Shown here: one piece after another, positions 10,968 to 21,550 of the stretch
Position numbering within the stretch: position 1 is the stretch's first letter
Layout: every line of letters starts with the position of its first letter
NCBI GenBank assembly: GCA_009829735.1
Contig: CM020619.1
Span: 12,887,777 to 12,951,776, forward strand
Length of the DNA: 64,000 bases
From: Pyropia yezoensis
Lineage: Eukaryota; Rhodophyta; Bangiophyceae; Bangiales; Bangiaceae
Direction of reading: 5' to 3'
Position numbers and translations under genes: made by a program
Notes under the pieces: model-generated
The model's input: only the letters and a program-made list of their open reading frames with translations
The model's database searches: none
What the model was told of the DNA's origin: nothing

Positions 10968-11595
10968 TGTACTGGATCTCAGGGCCTATGCCTGGGGAAG
11001 GGATAGTTCTTACCTTCCCAGAAGGATGGCGAACCCGGGGTGTAAACCCTAGAACCAGAACCGCAGGAGCACACGGCCGCTACCAACAGGTAGAGGCGTC
11101 CAAGACGCGGAGCAAGAGGGTAACGCAAGGTTTTCTGTTTTTTTTTTCCTCGGGAGCGGACCATTCACACGCATAAAGACCCTGTTTGGCCCATGGGTCA
11201 GGGCCCTGTGTAACGGCCCCGGCACAGGCCAAAATGTGCACAGTCAAACATCCAATAAAGTGCAAGCGAATCCCATAGGAGGGTCTCAAAGCGCCTCCCA
11301 ATACCGAGTGATCCCGTTAATTCGGGAAAACTCGATAAGCTCAGAAAATCCAGGAGATATGCAAATATCCCCGAATTCTCAGGTTTTTCCTGCCCAATTC
11401 CGAGGAGTCGAAGAGGACCACCTTTCCCGATTTCCGCTGAGTGTAAACCTAGCTTTTATCGGGAAGCTTGCCTCGACTCCGAAAAAGGCGGGGTCGGGGA
11501 AATCTGAGAGTGGGGCCCGGCGGTACGCCCCCCGAGCCCTCCCCTGACGCTGCCAAATGGCATGATCCCGCGGCCCCTCCCCCATCCGTCAGGAT
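10968..11595 (-). repeat. 5' LTR of element G (right end unclear)
   Basis: The left edge is the TGTACT at 10968, next to the primer-binding site and the start of the decayed gag. The right edge cannot be fixed because no matching 3' LTR is in the window and the sequence runs into the degenerate pol A near 11600. An 11-T run at 11143-11153 and AATAAAG near 11255 are visible. The extent is an inference. Confidence 0.4.
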
Positions 11596-11599
11596 GAAG

Positions 11600-14517
11600 C
11601 AGGGGGGTAATGCCCCGCAGGGGTCATCAGACCCCGACACCCCTCAGTGGCGTGACTACGCCGAGAATCTGCCTGCGGCACCACGCATGTTGGATGCCAA
11701 TGGATTCCCCATCTAGACCCCCCAGGCCATCCACCTCTTTGTCGACACCGGAGGTGTACAAGTACTAGTCCGGTTCTTCGTAACCCCGAAATTATCAGTT
11801 CAATGTATCCTCGGTACCGAGGTTGTGGAAAATAACAATAAGGCTATCTTGCCACGGCTCAAACGCATCGTCTGGCAAGGCAATGACACCAGACCGCACT
11901 CACCAATACTGGGTACTCACTACATGGGTGACATTCTCCCCCAATGGACCGAAGCTTCTGCCAAGGTCCGTGCTAGTAAGCAGACCCGAGTCAAGGGCCA
12001 GACCGAAGAATGGGTCATGGTGAGCAGAGAAACCCCTGGATTGGATACCCTCCAGCCCAACGCAAGATTGTTCCGGTACAAGTGTACGGCAGTCGCCCGC
12101 GGCATCGCCACCATCCAGCCCGATGAACCATTCCTCGTTAAGTTTTGCAACTTCTGACCAGATCTCGTCATCATCCGAAAGGGAAGCACGGTGGCATTCG
12201 CCGAACCCCACACGGGGCAGATACTCACTGTACCCTCCGAAGAGAAAAACCCTCCTCCGGAGAAGGCAATCGAGGAAACGCGCAACGCGCTCGAAGAAAT
12301 CGACCTCAATGACGCGCCCAAATACCTCCATATGCAGATCAAAGACATGCTAGCAAAACATGGCAAGGTAGGGGATGGATCCCTCGGAGTAATCCACGCT
12401 ACCGAACATGCTATCGTGACTCCGCCCGGTACCGTCCCGATCAGGGCACAACCTTACCGAATCGGCGCGTTCAGGCGAGCGATCATCGTCGATCGAATCA
12501 AAAAAATGAAGAAGCTCAAGACGATCAAACGAAGTCACAGCGACTGGGCCAGCCCGGTCGTGATCGTGCCCAAGAAGAACGGGAAAGCGCGATTCTGTGT
12601 CGACTACCGACGGTTAAAAAACATCACCAAGAAGGACGCGTACCCCCTCCCCCGCAAGGAGGATTGCCTCGACTCCCTTGGCGACGCCAAGATCTTTACA
12701 CCTCTCGACTGTACCGCTGGGTACTGGCAGGCCCCACTTTGAAAGGAAGACCAAGAGAAGACCGCGTTCACAACGCATTACGGAGTATTCGACTGGACGA
12801 CTATGCCACTCGGCTTGACGAATGCACCTGCGAGGTTCCACCGCGCACGCGACATTATCCTGTCCGGACTGAAGTGGCAGACTTGCCTACTGTACCTCTA
12901 CCATGTCATCATCTTCTCGGCCTGAGCCGCTCAACACATCAAAGATGAGGGCTTTGTGCTGACGCGATTGCGTGACGCGGGCGTTACCCTCAACCATGAG
13001 AAGTGCAAGTGGTTTACCAATGAGGTTGAGTACTTCGGCCACACCATTACCCCTGGCAAGCTGCACGTTCTGAACGAGAACACAGACGCATTGCGTCAAG
13101 CAACGTTCCCCAAGAGCAAGGCTCAAATGAAGAGATTCTTGGGTATGTGAAACAGCTATCGACGTTTCGTGCTGGACGACACGAAACATGCACGGCCACT
13201 CAACGCACTGACCAAGAAAGAGATCCTACTGGACTTTCCTTCAACTTCCGAGGAAGAGAAAGCGGCCTTCGAAGATCTTCGCGACGCTCTCGTCCATCCG
13301 CCCATCCTCGCTTTACCCAAAGCTGGGCGTGAGTTAGCACTCGACGTCGACGCCAGTGCATACCAGCTGGGATGCACCCTGTTGCAGAATGACGATCACG
13401 GAAAGCAACAACCACTTTGTTACTGGAGTCGCGCTCTTGACCCCGTCGAACTCAAATATTCCACAACGGAAAGAGAATGCTTTGGCATCGTATGGGCCGT
13501 TCTCAAAGTGAGGCACTTCCTGGAAGGACAACAATTCGTTATCAAGTCGGATCATCAGAGTCTTAGCTGGATCTACAGCACGGCTGATTCCAGCGGGCGC
13601 CTGATTCGATGGCGCATGCGATTGGACGAGTTCGACTTCGAACTCAAGTACAAGCCGGGTGCAAGTCACCACCTCCCAGACTTCCTATCCAGAGCAGATG
13701 ACAGTGCCGATTCGGAGATCAATGATGAAATACCGTGTCTGGTAATGGCCAAGACGGCCCAAGGAGTCATGACGAAGAGATACACTGGTACCGCTGACCC
13801 CACCCCCGTCAACTTTGACGACGTCATCGAGCAGCAACAGTCGGACAATTTCTGCCAAGCAACCGTAGCCAACATTGGCAAGGGACTGGCCAAGTCATTC
13901 TACTTCGACAACAACCACGCCCTGTACCGCAGCACGCCGTATGGCAACCAACTGGTGATTCCAAAATCGCAACAAGCCAACATTTTGGCACTGCACCACC
14001 ACGCGACCGTCGCCGCCCATCCGGGCATGAACAAGATGCATTACACCATGGGAACAAAGTTCTACTGGCCGACGATGTTATCCGACATCCATATGACAAT
14101 TACCAGGTGCGCCTCGTGAGCGCAGAACCGCCTCGCCCTTCGGCGACACACAACCCCCCTCACGCTTTTTCCGCCCACGGATCCATCGACCGAACTATCG
14201 GTCGATATTCTCGGGCCCTTGCCCCCAAGCAAAAGCGGCAACCGCTTCATCCTTGTCATCACTGACAGATTCGCAAAGCTGATTAAGTGCGTCGCGCTGA
14301 AGACCATCACGGCCATATCCGTTGCATCAGCTGTTATCGACCACTGGGTCGCATGCTACGGACCACCGGACAAGATCTTGTCAGACCAAGGACCGCAGTT
14401 CATGTCGAACTTCTTCATCGCCGATATGAACATACTCGGTATCGAGACGGTCCGCACCACTGCTTACCATCCGCAGACCAATGCTCAATTCGAGAGGTAC
14501 AATTGTACCATTGCTAC
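11600..14517 (+). pseudogene. pol: Degenerate gypsy pol A, part 1 (RT, RNase H, integrase)
   Basis: A plus-strand pol closely related to that of element B is readable but broken. It runs from just after the protease (WRDYAENLPAAPRMLDANG, about 11650) through RT, RNase H (DVDASAYQLG; ERECFGIVW; KSDHQSLSW) and the integrase HHCC, first Asp (SVDILGP), second Asp (SDQGPQF) and the Glu region (FERYN). In-frame stops occur near 11716, 12156, 12740, 12923, 13148 and 14118. The RT active-site YLDD has become YLYH near 12895, so RT would be dead. The protease Asp motif is not recognisable and no gag precedes it. The frame stops at 14517, where element D is inserted; it resumes at 31855. Confidence 0.85.
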
Positions 14518-15486
14518 TGTGAGGACCCACCGAAAACCGGGGAGCCCTCATCGTGCTCGTGGGGGTGTCAGCGGGCCCTGCGAGCCAATGGGGCGGCGGG
14601 GCACGGGGAAGAGGACGGTGGTCTCGACGGGGGTGGGTCCGGGGAAGAAGATGGGCACGACGTCGGTGGGGATCGAGGGTACAAAAGGTAAAAAGTGTCT
14701 TTGGTCTGTGTCTGTGGTTTCCCTCTCGTCTCCCCCGGTGGCACCGACACCCACGAACTATATACTCGCGTCGGGGCACCCGAGGTGCCCCAAAGCATGC
14801 GTTTCCCCATCGCACCGCCGGTAGGCGCAGAACGGTCCAAACGCAAAGCATGTCTCTCAGAACAAAGCTTGGGCGGGCGTGCGCACTAAAGGAGTGCAGC
14901 CCCAGTTTGCCCGAAACGAAGGGGGTCCCGTGGGTGGCGCCCAGCGCGCACCACCAGCCGGCTCCACACGCCGATCGGCCAGAAGGTCCGACTGGCTGTA
15001 AGGGCCAGCAAGGCCAAATTCAATCAATCCCTTGACCGGCCAGCCAGTCACCAACCAGCTGGCCGAATTCGATCAATCCAAAAGCCGGCGAGCCAGTCAT
15101 ATCGCACTCAGCCGCCAGCGAGGATGTGCGGTGTCCTCAGTGTCGGTGAATCATGCGACTGGTCCTTGATGCCAGCTTTCAAGCAGCGCAGAGAACAAAA
15201 TTCAAGCAGCACAGACGGGGATGTCCGCCCATGGTTGGTCGACGATGTCACTCGCTCCTCGTTGTCGAGTTTTGACGTCCATGCCAGGGTTCCGACAGTG
15301 CGTTGACGGCGGCTTTCGTGCGGTCGGCCGACGTCCGCAAAAAGTCAGGGATACAGCGTGGTGTAGCCCAGGGGAGTGGGGAATTGATTTGTCTTGGGGG
15401 GAGTTATCGGGGCCGGACATGTAACGAGAGGTCCCAGTCCATATCCCCTGGGTTCCGGGTGGGGATTTAAGGGGCAAATCCTTACA
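14518..15486 (-). repeat. 3' LTR of element D
   Basis: 969 bp, reading TGTAAGG...CCTCACA on the minus strand. The sense TATATA is at 14764-14759, and the GC palindrome GGGGCACCTCGGGTGCCCC is at 14791-14773. An internal stretch near 15000-15100 repeats short CCAGCCAGTCA-like motifs. It is almost the same as the copy at 30881-31849. Confidence 0.92.
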
Positions 15487-15499
15487 CCTCCCCCCCCTT
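15487..15499 (-). other. Polypurine tract of element D
   Basis: The minus strand reads AAGGGGGGGGAGG directly before the 3' LTR. This is the expected plus-strand primer site for LTR retrotransposon replication and fixes the element's orientation. It overlaps the stop end of pol by two bases. Confidence 0.75.
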
Positions 15500-18400
15500 A
15501 GGACGCGCGTCGAAGAAACGCGTCTAAAACTTCAGGGGCGTTTACAAGGTCTTGCTTTGTCAGCCAAGAGTTCTCGCTGATGTCGCAGCCTTTCCATTTG
15601 ACGAGGTTCTGCAGTCGTCCACGGCGCTTTCGTGACCGTACAATGGAGTCCACTTCATACTCGACCGAGCCATCCGGAAATGCAACCGGGGGTGGAACGG
15701 GAGGAAGTCGGCCATACGGATCAGCGCGGTACGGCTTCAGGAGGCTGGCATGGAAGGCGAGGTGAACTTTGCGATCGAGGACAGCTTGAGGAAGATCGAG
15801 ACGGAACGTGACGTCATTGATGCTCTCCGTGACTCTGTAGGGTCCGGAGTATTTGGGCATCAGCTTACGGGCGCCTTGAAATGCGTCGGGCAAAAGGTTC
15901 TTGGTGCTGAGGAGTACGTGGTCGCCCACTGTGATTGTGCATGGTCCGCGATGACGGTTTGCGTACGCCGAGCGCGTCTCATTGGCGCTTCTGATGGCGG
16001 TGATAGCCGTCTTTTGAGCATCGTGGAGGCTCGATAGCCAGTCCGACACGGCAGGAAGATTTGAGTCCCTGCTGTCGAGGATGTCCATAGGCATGGTCCT
16101 TGGTTCAAACCCGCAGTTCAAGAAAAATGGAGAGTACGTGGTTACGGCATTAGGTGACCGGTTGTACGCAACTTCCGCGGCAACGAGGAAAAGGTCCCAG
16201 TCGCCTTGATGATGGTTGACGAAGTTTCTGAGGATTTCTTCAATTTTCTTGTTCATAATCTCAGTTTGGCCGTCCGTCTGCGGGTGGTAGGCCGATGAGG
16301 CTTCGATCTTGACCTTGAGAACCGTTGTCAGTGACCGCCAGAAGTTGGAGAAAAAGATGGGGTCGCGGTCACAGACGACTTTTTGAGGTAGGCCGTGGTT
16401 GCGATAGACGTGATCGTGGTAAAGCTAAGCTGTGACCGGCGCTGTACATTCCGGCTTCATTGGTGCCAGGCGAATCATCTTGGTGATTCGGTCAACAACG
16501 ACATAAATGCCGTTGTGGCCGCGTGGTGTCAGTGGCAGTGGGGTGATAAAGTCCACGGAGACACTTGCCCATCTTCGGCTTGGGGGTTCGAGTGGTTTGA
16601 GATGACCCAGAGGTGAATGAGTGCTAGCCTTGTTCCGCTGGCACGAATCACATGATTGTACGTATATTTGGATGTCCTGCCGCATAGATTTCCAGTAGTA
16701 ATTGGAAGCAACGGCCTTGGTGGTTTTCTTCACTCCCATGTGCCCTTGGCACGGGACGTCGTGGTAGTCGTGGAGGAGTCTTTGGCGTAGAGTACCAGCG
16801 GGGATGCACGTACGGTCACCTCGTTTCAACAACCTCAAATGAAACCGGTAGAGTGATACCGGGTCCTTGGCTAGGTCGGCAAACTCGGGGTCCGCTTTGT
16901 ACTCTTGTTCTAGGGTGGCAAGGTCTTGATCACTTTGGTTGATGGTCATGAGGTTGTTGATTTTAGCTTTCTTGAGCGTTTCGTCAATGGTCTTGGTCAG
17001 CACTCGACTAAGGAGATCTTGGTTGGGTTCGTGCTTGTCAGGGGCATCTTGGGGTTGCCTGGACAGGGCATCAGCTACGGCGTTGGAGATGCCTTTGATC
17101 GGGACAATCTTGAACTGGAATTGATCCAGAAGTTCGAGCCACTTGACTTGGCGGTTATTCAGCCATTCTTTGGTTCGCAGGTATCTCAGGGACTCGTGGT
17201 CGGTATGGACCTCAAAGGGTCTTCCGTGGAGGTAGCAGCGCCAGTGCCGGATGGCTTGGACCACTGCGAGCAGCTCACGTTCGCGGATGCTGTAGCGTTG
17301 CTCTTGGATATTCAAGGTCAGGGAGAAGAATGCCACTGGACGCCGTCCCTTTCCGTCGTCTTGTTCGAGGACTGCGCCAATAGCGTACCCGCTGGCATCA
17401 GTAGACACGAAGATGGAATATCGTTTGTCGAACGGCCTTGGTACCGGTGCACTTGTTGTCGGAGTCTGCAGCAGCTCGAAGGCTTTCTGAGCGTCCGGCG
17501 TCCACTCAGAGTCGACCTTCCCCGTCAACCTTGTAAGAGGAGTAGCAACTGCGGCCATTCCCTTGATAAATCGGCAATAGAATTTGACCATACCCAGGAA
17601 GGACTGCACGTCCTTCTTGCTCTTGGGGGTTGCCCACGTCCGAATGGCTAGGACCTTCTGGTCCTCCATGGAAAAGCCTGCGTCAGATATGACGTGGCCG
17701 AGGTAATCGACAGTGGTTCGAGCGAACTGGCACTTACTCGCCTTGGCGTAAAGCTTGTGTTCTCGTAGCTTGGCCAGGGTTTTTCTCAGGTGCTTGAGAT
17801 GGTCCTCGTAGGTTTCGCTGTAGACCAAAATGTCGACTAAGTAGACGCAGATGAAGTCGTACAGGTAGGGTCTGAACACATCGTTCATCAAGTTCATGAA
17901 GACTGCGGGGGCCTTCGTCAGTCCGAAGGGTAGCACAGTAAACTCGTAGAATCCATACTTGTTCCGGAACGCCGTCAATGGGATGGTCTCAGGGTCCAGC
18001 CTGATCTGGTGGTAGCCAGAGCGGAGGTCAATCTTCGTGAAGTACTTGGCCTTTTGTAGTCGATAAAAGATGTCATCGATACGTGGTAGAGGATATGCAT
18101 TCTTGATGATGGCCTTGTTCAATGCTCGGTAGTCGATGCTGATGCTAAACTTGTGACTACGCTCGAGAGGGAGTCCGTCCGGGGGCTCAGCCGGGAAGAC
18201 GTCAGCGTACTCCTTGAGAATCTCTTGGACTTCATTTTTGTCTTCAGCTTCTCCCATAATGATGGAGTTGATGTCAAAGCTGCTTGAGGGGTCTTCAGAC
18301 TTCAGGTAGATGGCGAAGACAGGGGTTCTTTGGATGAGGTCACGTGCGAGTCGTTGCCGGCTAATGAGGCCGTCCGGTTTCTTGAGGGAGGCGGTGATAG

Positions 18401-18809
18401 AAATATTCTTGTGGTTGAACTTAATGGATATCTTGTTCTTCTTGTTGTTGATCTTGGCGCCCTTGTCATCGCGCCATTTCTTACCGAGGATAACGTCGTA
18501 CGCACTGAGGTCGCATACGGCGAACCGTAGTCGTTCTTGGTAGGGGCCGATGTGAATCTCTAAGGGTTCAATGGTTTCAGCGAGTACATGGGAACGTCCA
18601 TCGGGCATGTTTGCCGCGAGGTCCGTTTTAGTGGTCTTGACATTCAGGGTTTTCATGAGGCGCCTGGAGACGACGTTGAGTGGAGACCCGTCGTCGAACA
18701 GCACCTTAACAACATGGCCATTGACAGAAGCAGTAGAAAGCAGTAGCCCGAGACGCGGGCCTTCAAAGGGTGACGATTTGTTTTCCGGAGCCAAAGGAGC
18801 ATCTTTCAC
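15498..18809 (-). pseudogene. pol: Element D pol: protease, RT, RNase H, integrase, chromodomain (defective)
   Basis: Domains in order: a retropepsin with LFDDGSPLNVV (Asp39-Asp40-Gly41 from 18809); RT; RNase H (STDASGYAIG; ERELLAVV; HTDHESL); integrase HHCC and core (SVDFITPLP ... CDRDPIFF ... HPQTDGQTE); and a C-terminal chromodomain (YEVDSIVRSRKRRGRLQ ... VKWKG ... SW) near 15680-15520. Three defects are seen. RT lacks roughly 60 residues before DYRALN. Its YLDD is YLVD near 17835, with the first catalytic Asp gone. A TAG at 16425-16427 cuts the integrase with reading resuming in the same frame. Pol is in the -1 frame relative to gag. It is phylogenetically distinct from A and B. Confidence 0.88.
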
Positions 18810-18832
18810 CGTTGTTGACGACGGTTGCTGCT

Positions 18833-19711
18833 TCAGTTCCGCTGGTCTTTTGGGCAGTCCTTTGCCAGGTGCCCCTTTTCGCGACAGCGGAGGCAGAGTC
18901 CCTCGCGCATACAGCGCTGGCGCTTCTCTGGCGTGAGCTTCTCGACCTTGATGCTGGAAATGTCCATGGGGACGACACCCGTCGCAGACGGCTTCCCAGA
19001 GGTGCTGCTGAGGTTGTTTGTGAAGCGCGAGGCTTCAGCCTTGGCAGCTTCTACGCGCAGGGCGTCTGTCATTAGAGGCTCGCGTTCAGTGTAGTTCTTG
19101 AGGCACAGTGCCTGCCAGATGTCCCGCTTCAGACCTCGCGTGTAGCGGTCAATCTTTTCCGCTTCAGTGATGTCTGGGATGTCAACGACGACGCTCAGGA
19201 AAGTCTCGTTAAACGTCCCGACGTCCTTACTCTGTCGCCGTGCGTGCAGCTTGTCCCGTGCCGCCTGCGTCTTGTTCAGGGGACTGAAGCGCCCGATGAG
19301 TGCCGCACGGAAGGCGTCCCAGCTCGAAACGTCTGTAGTCTGACTATAGGTATGCCACCAGTTGAACGCTTCTCCATCGAGATAGGTGCAAGGGACACGA
19401 CACGCTTCGGCGGGTTCACTCAGCCGGACGTAGGAGTCCATGTGGGAGCACCACGTTTCAATGGTCCCGGGTTTGCCAGAGAACAGCCCGGGCTTGTTCG
19501 GCCGTGCGGGTTTTGCGTTCTCGAGGGCTGCTTTCGCCTTGGTCTCGGCGAGCTGCTGCTTCGTGTTTTCCAATTCCACCTTGTTTGCCTCGAGCTCGTC
19601 ACGCATTTGCGTCACAAATGTCGTAAGCTGATTCCATGCCTCGACACTCGGGGTGCCGGATGTCGACCCAGAAGTGACAGGGGTCCCGCCAGCAATACTC
19701 GATGGGTCCAT
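18833..19711 (-). CDS. gag: Element D gag
   Basis: 292 codons from an ATG at 19711. After an N-terminal Gly/Ser/Thr segment comes a coiled-coil-like stretch (MRDELEANKVELENTKQQLA), then a Ty3-type capsid with GEAFNWWHTYSQ and WDAFRAALIGRFSPL, and a C-terminal CCHC zinc knuckle CLRCREKGHLAKDC. It would form the virus-like particle and bind element RNA. The frame is intact even though pol is dead. It ends TGA at 18835-18833, with a slippery heptamer four codons earlier feeding pol in the -1 frame. Confidence 0.9.
   Translation of the reverse strand: MDPSSIAGGTPVTSGSTSGTPSVEAWNQLTTFVTQMRDELEANKVELENTKQQLAETKAKAALENAKPARPNKPGLFSGKPGTIETWCSHMDSYVRLSEPAEACRVPCTYLDGEAFNWWHTYSQTTDVSSWDAFRAALIGRFSPLNKTQAARDKLHARRQSKDVGTFNETFLSVVVDIPDITEAEKIDRYTRGLKRDIWQALCLKNYTEREPLMTDALRVEAAKAEASRFTNNLSSTSGKPSATGVVPMDISSIKVEKLTPEKRQRCMREGLCLRCREKGHLAKDCPKDQRN
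18848..18854 (-). promoter_or_regulatory. -1 ribosomal frameshift heptamer, element D
   Basis: The minus strand reads C CCA AAA in gag phase, a perfect X-XXY-YYZ heptamer. Slippage by -1 continues as AGA CCA GCG, which is the pol frame running into the protease. The gag stop is four codons downstream of the heptamer. I did not fold the downstream RNA. Confidence 0.65.
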
Positions 19712-20054
19712 TGTTTCCAGCAGTTAACTCTAGGAGTTACAATCTCACAGGACAGAGCGACCTGAACTTACGAAAAATGCCCAGTCGAAGTCCGGATGAA
19801 TTTGTGTCAGTAATTTTGTCAAGCGACGTAGTGGCGCGCGACAATTGGTCAAGTGCCGCGGGATCGCGGAGACGAGATCAAGAGCGTGCAACACGATTTC
19901 GTTGAATCCAATCACAAGCAAATTGTTCGAGGGCGCGCAATCAGATTTTCGGTCAGCGTCCGCTCTCGGGTTCTGGTCGGTCTCGTCGGATTCTCACGCG
20001 GGGGGGAGATCAGAGGGGGAAAATCGGGCTCTCGCGGTCGATCAATGAGGGTTG
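19712..20054 (-). other. Element D spacer between zinc-finger ORF and gag
   Basis: About 340 bases with no convincing frame. It could serve as leader for gag. I see no repeats or promoter signal that I would name. Confidence 0.35.
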
Positions 20055-20474
20055 TCAATCGGTGCCCCGCGCCAGCTGGCGGTGGTGCGCCTTGCTACGC
20101 AAGTGGCTTTCGAATTGAACCACCGAATCAAATTCACGCCCACAGGGATCGCAGCGTGGAAGAGTGGAAGGGCGGTTGACAGTATTGCGATGCCGACGTG
20201 AGTTGCGATGGTCGCGCAACACCGATAGGCTGTTGCACGTCACACCGCAGGGCTTACACTGGTGTGTGCCCGGTGGGATGCGGCGGGCCTAGGCGATTCG
20301 GCGCTGTTCGCGCTGTTCCACCGCCCGCGCGGTGGTCGGCTTATTGTGCCCAATCAGCGGTGGGGGCGGCGCGATGAAACGGCGCGCCGGTTTCTGCGGG
20401 GGTAGCATCAGGCGCCGGTTCGTCCGGGCCGCTGTGCCCGCCGAGGCAGGGCCCTTGCCCTTGCCCGAGAGGGG
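20055..20474 (-). CDS. Element D accessory ORF, 3' part: twin C2H2 zinc fingers
   Basis: On the minus strand, after a TAG at about 20289-20291, the frame encodes two fingers of identical spacing, C-x2-C-x12-H-x5-H: CKPCGVTCNSLS..H..H and CDPCGREFDSVV..H..H, ending ARGTD-stop. The H-x5-H spacing resembles JAZ/U1-type fingers that bind double-stranded RNA or nucleic acid; function here is unknown. Upstream of the TAG the same frame reads a Pro/Ala/Arg-rich segment up to the B insertion at 20474, and it rejoins in phase with 30644-30316 beyond B. It lies 5' of gag in sense orientation inside D. The TAG may be a mutation or the fingers may start after it. Confidence 0.55.
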
Positions 20475-20881
20475 TGTGGAATATGTGTTACCCAATATAA
20501 AGGATATGGGACCGACCGGCGCCCGGAAGGCAAAGAGGAAGCTATTACCGTAGAGGCAAAGAAGACAGACCTTTAGCTCCTGGACGTTCGATGGGGAGCA
20601 AGCCGGCCGAAGGCAGCGGCGAGTCCCCACGTCGCAGATAAGGGCGAAAACAATATGCCGGTCGAGCGACCGAGCGGAGGCCGGACGGCCGATCGCTACG
20701 AGCATAGCAATCAATATAAAAGATCCCTCCAAGGCAAGGACAAATAAACAATACAAAACAAAAGTAGTCCCCCAAAGGGCGAGCCACAAGCGGACCCATG
20801 CCAACAAGGCTGGGGCCACCAGTCAGGGGGGCTACAAGCCAGTAAATACCGGAATTCGGTACAAGGGGCGGATATGCTACA
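20475..20881 (-). repeat. 3' LTR of element B
   Basis: 407 bp with TGTAGC...TTCCACA on the minus strand. Differences from the 5' copy include a T/A in the CTTTAGC/CTTAAGC segment, a T/C in GACGTTCG/GACGCTCG and an A/G in GGACAAATAAAC/GGACAGATAAAC. Hydrophobic-looking frames inside the LTR occur in both copies and are not counted as genes. Confidence 0.95.
20715..20722 (+). promoter_or_regulatory. Plus-strand TATA box in the B 3' LTR, candidate antisense promoter
   Basis: TATAAAAG on the plus strand, preceded by CAATCAA, lies inside the 3' LTR and points toward the antisense ORF at 21551. A second plus-strand TATAAAGG is at 20494-20501. The same sequences exist in the 5' LTR. That this drives the antisense gene is inference only. 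Confidence 0.35.
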
Positions 20882-20888
20882 TACCCCC
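20882..20888 (-). other. Polypurine tract of element B
   Basis: The minus strand reads GGGGGTA immediately before the 3' LTR. It is short, but placed exactly where the tract is expected. Confidence 0.5.
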
Positions 20889-21286
20889 GTTGCGAGCTTC
20901 GAGCCGTCCCGGCGAGGTCCGATCCGGTGCGGCCGGGCGGCCGGATGTGGCTACCTGCCAGCGTGCGGTGGAGGGGTCGCGTCCGCGTCGTCGTTCTGGA
21001 AGCACCGGGCCGTATGGCCGTCGGGCGCTGACTTGCATGCCTGGCCGGACGCCTCGTTGGCAGGGCACTATAAGTTTCTGGCACGTCGGTGCCGCGGAGC
21101 ACTTGGCCGTCGGTCGGCACGTCTTTTGACGGGTGCGCCGGCTCGACCGTCGTTCGTGGCCGGTGGCTGGCCAGTTGGCTCGTTACGCCCCGCCGAGGGG
21201 CACTACGCGGCTGCCGTTGGCTGGCGGCCGAGATCGGCCTGTGCGGCTAAGGGGCCAGTGCGGCCGTGCGGCAGGCGTGGCGGCAC

Positions 21287-21510
21287 GGCAAGGGCGGCCA
21301 CGCGGCGCGAGCGGTCAGGGGCGTCGGCCTGGCGGCAAGGGCGGCCACGCGGCGCGGTCGACCAAGGGCGTCGGCCGGGCGGCAAGGGCGGCCACGCGGC
21401 ACGAGCGACCAAGGGCGTCGGCGCGAGGGCGGCCAAGTGCGGCCGTCGAACGGCAAGGGCGGCCAAGCGGCGCGGTCGGCCAAGGGGCACGAGTGGTCAA
21501 GGGCGTCGCG
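21287..21510 (+). repeat. Tandem repeats upstream of the antisense ORF
   Basis: Four or more imperfect copies of a roughly 50-60-bp unit containing GGCAAGGGCGGCCACGCGGC and a CAAGGGCGTCGGC-like segment. They lie between the 3' LTR and the first good ATG of the antisense ORF. They are open in several frames, so the ORF can be extended upstream with Arg/Ala/Gly codons, but no ATG supports that. The tract could be leader or regulatory sequence. Confidence 0.6.
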
Positions 21511-21550
21511 TCTTGCCGGTTGGCGTCAGTTGCTTGTGGCTATTGCCAGT

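Noticed and set aside
16926-17651. 241-codon plus ORF across D pol
   Set aside because: It is the reverse-strand shadow of the RT/RNase H region and shows no domain.
20289-20819. Minus ORF with hydrophobic stretches in the B LTR (also at 29822-30253)
   Set aside because: It lies in both LTRs, starts in the LTR and runs into flanking sequence. LTR identity explains its presence twice, and other LTR frames are equally open.
21266-21550. Upstream extension of the B antisense ORF to a GTG at 21266
   Set aside because: The added part is only tandem repeat with Arg/Gly/Ala codons and has no ATG; the ATG at 21551 fits the start of normal-looking protein.
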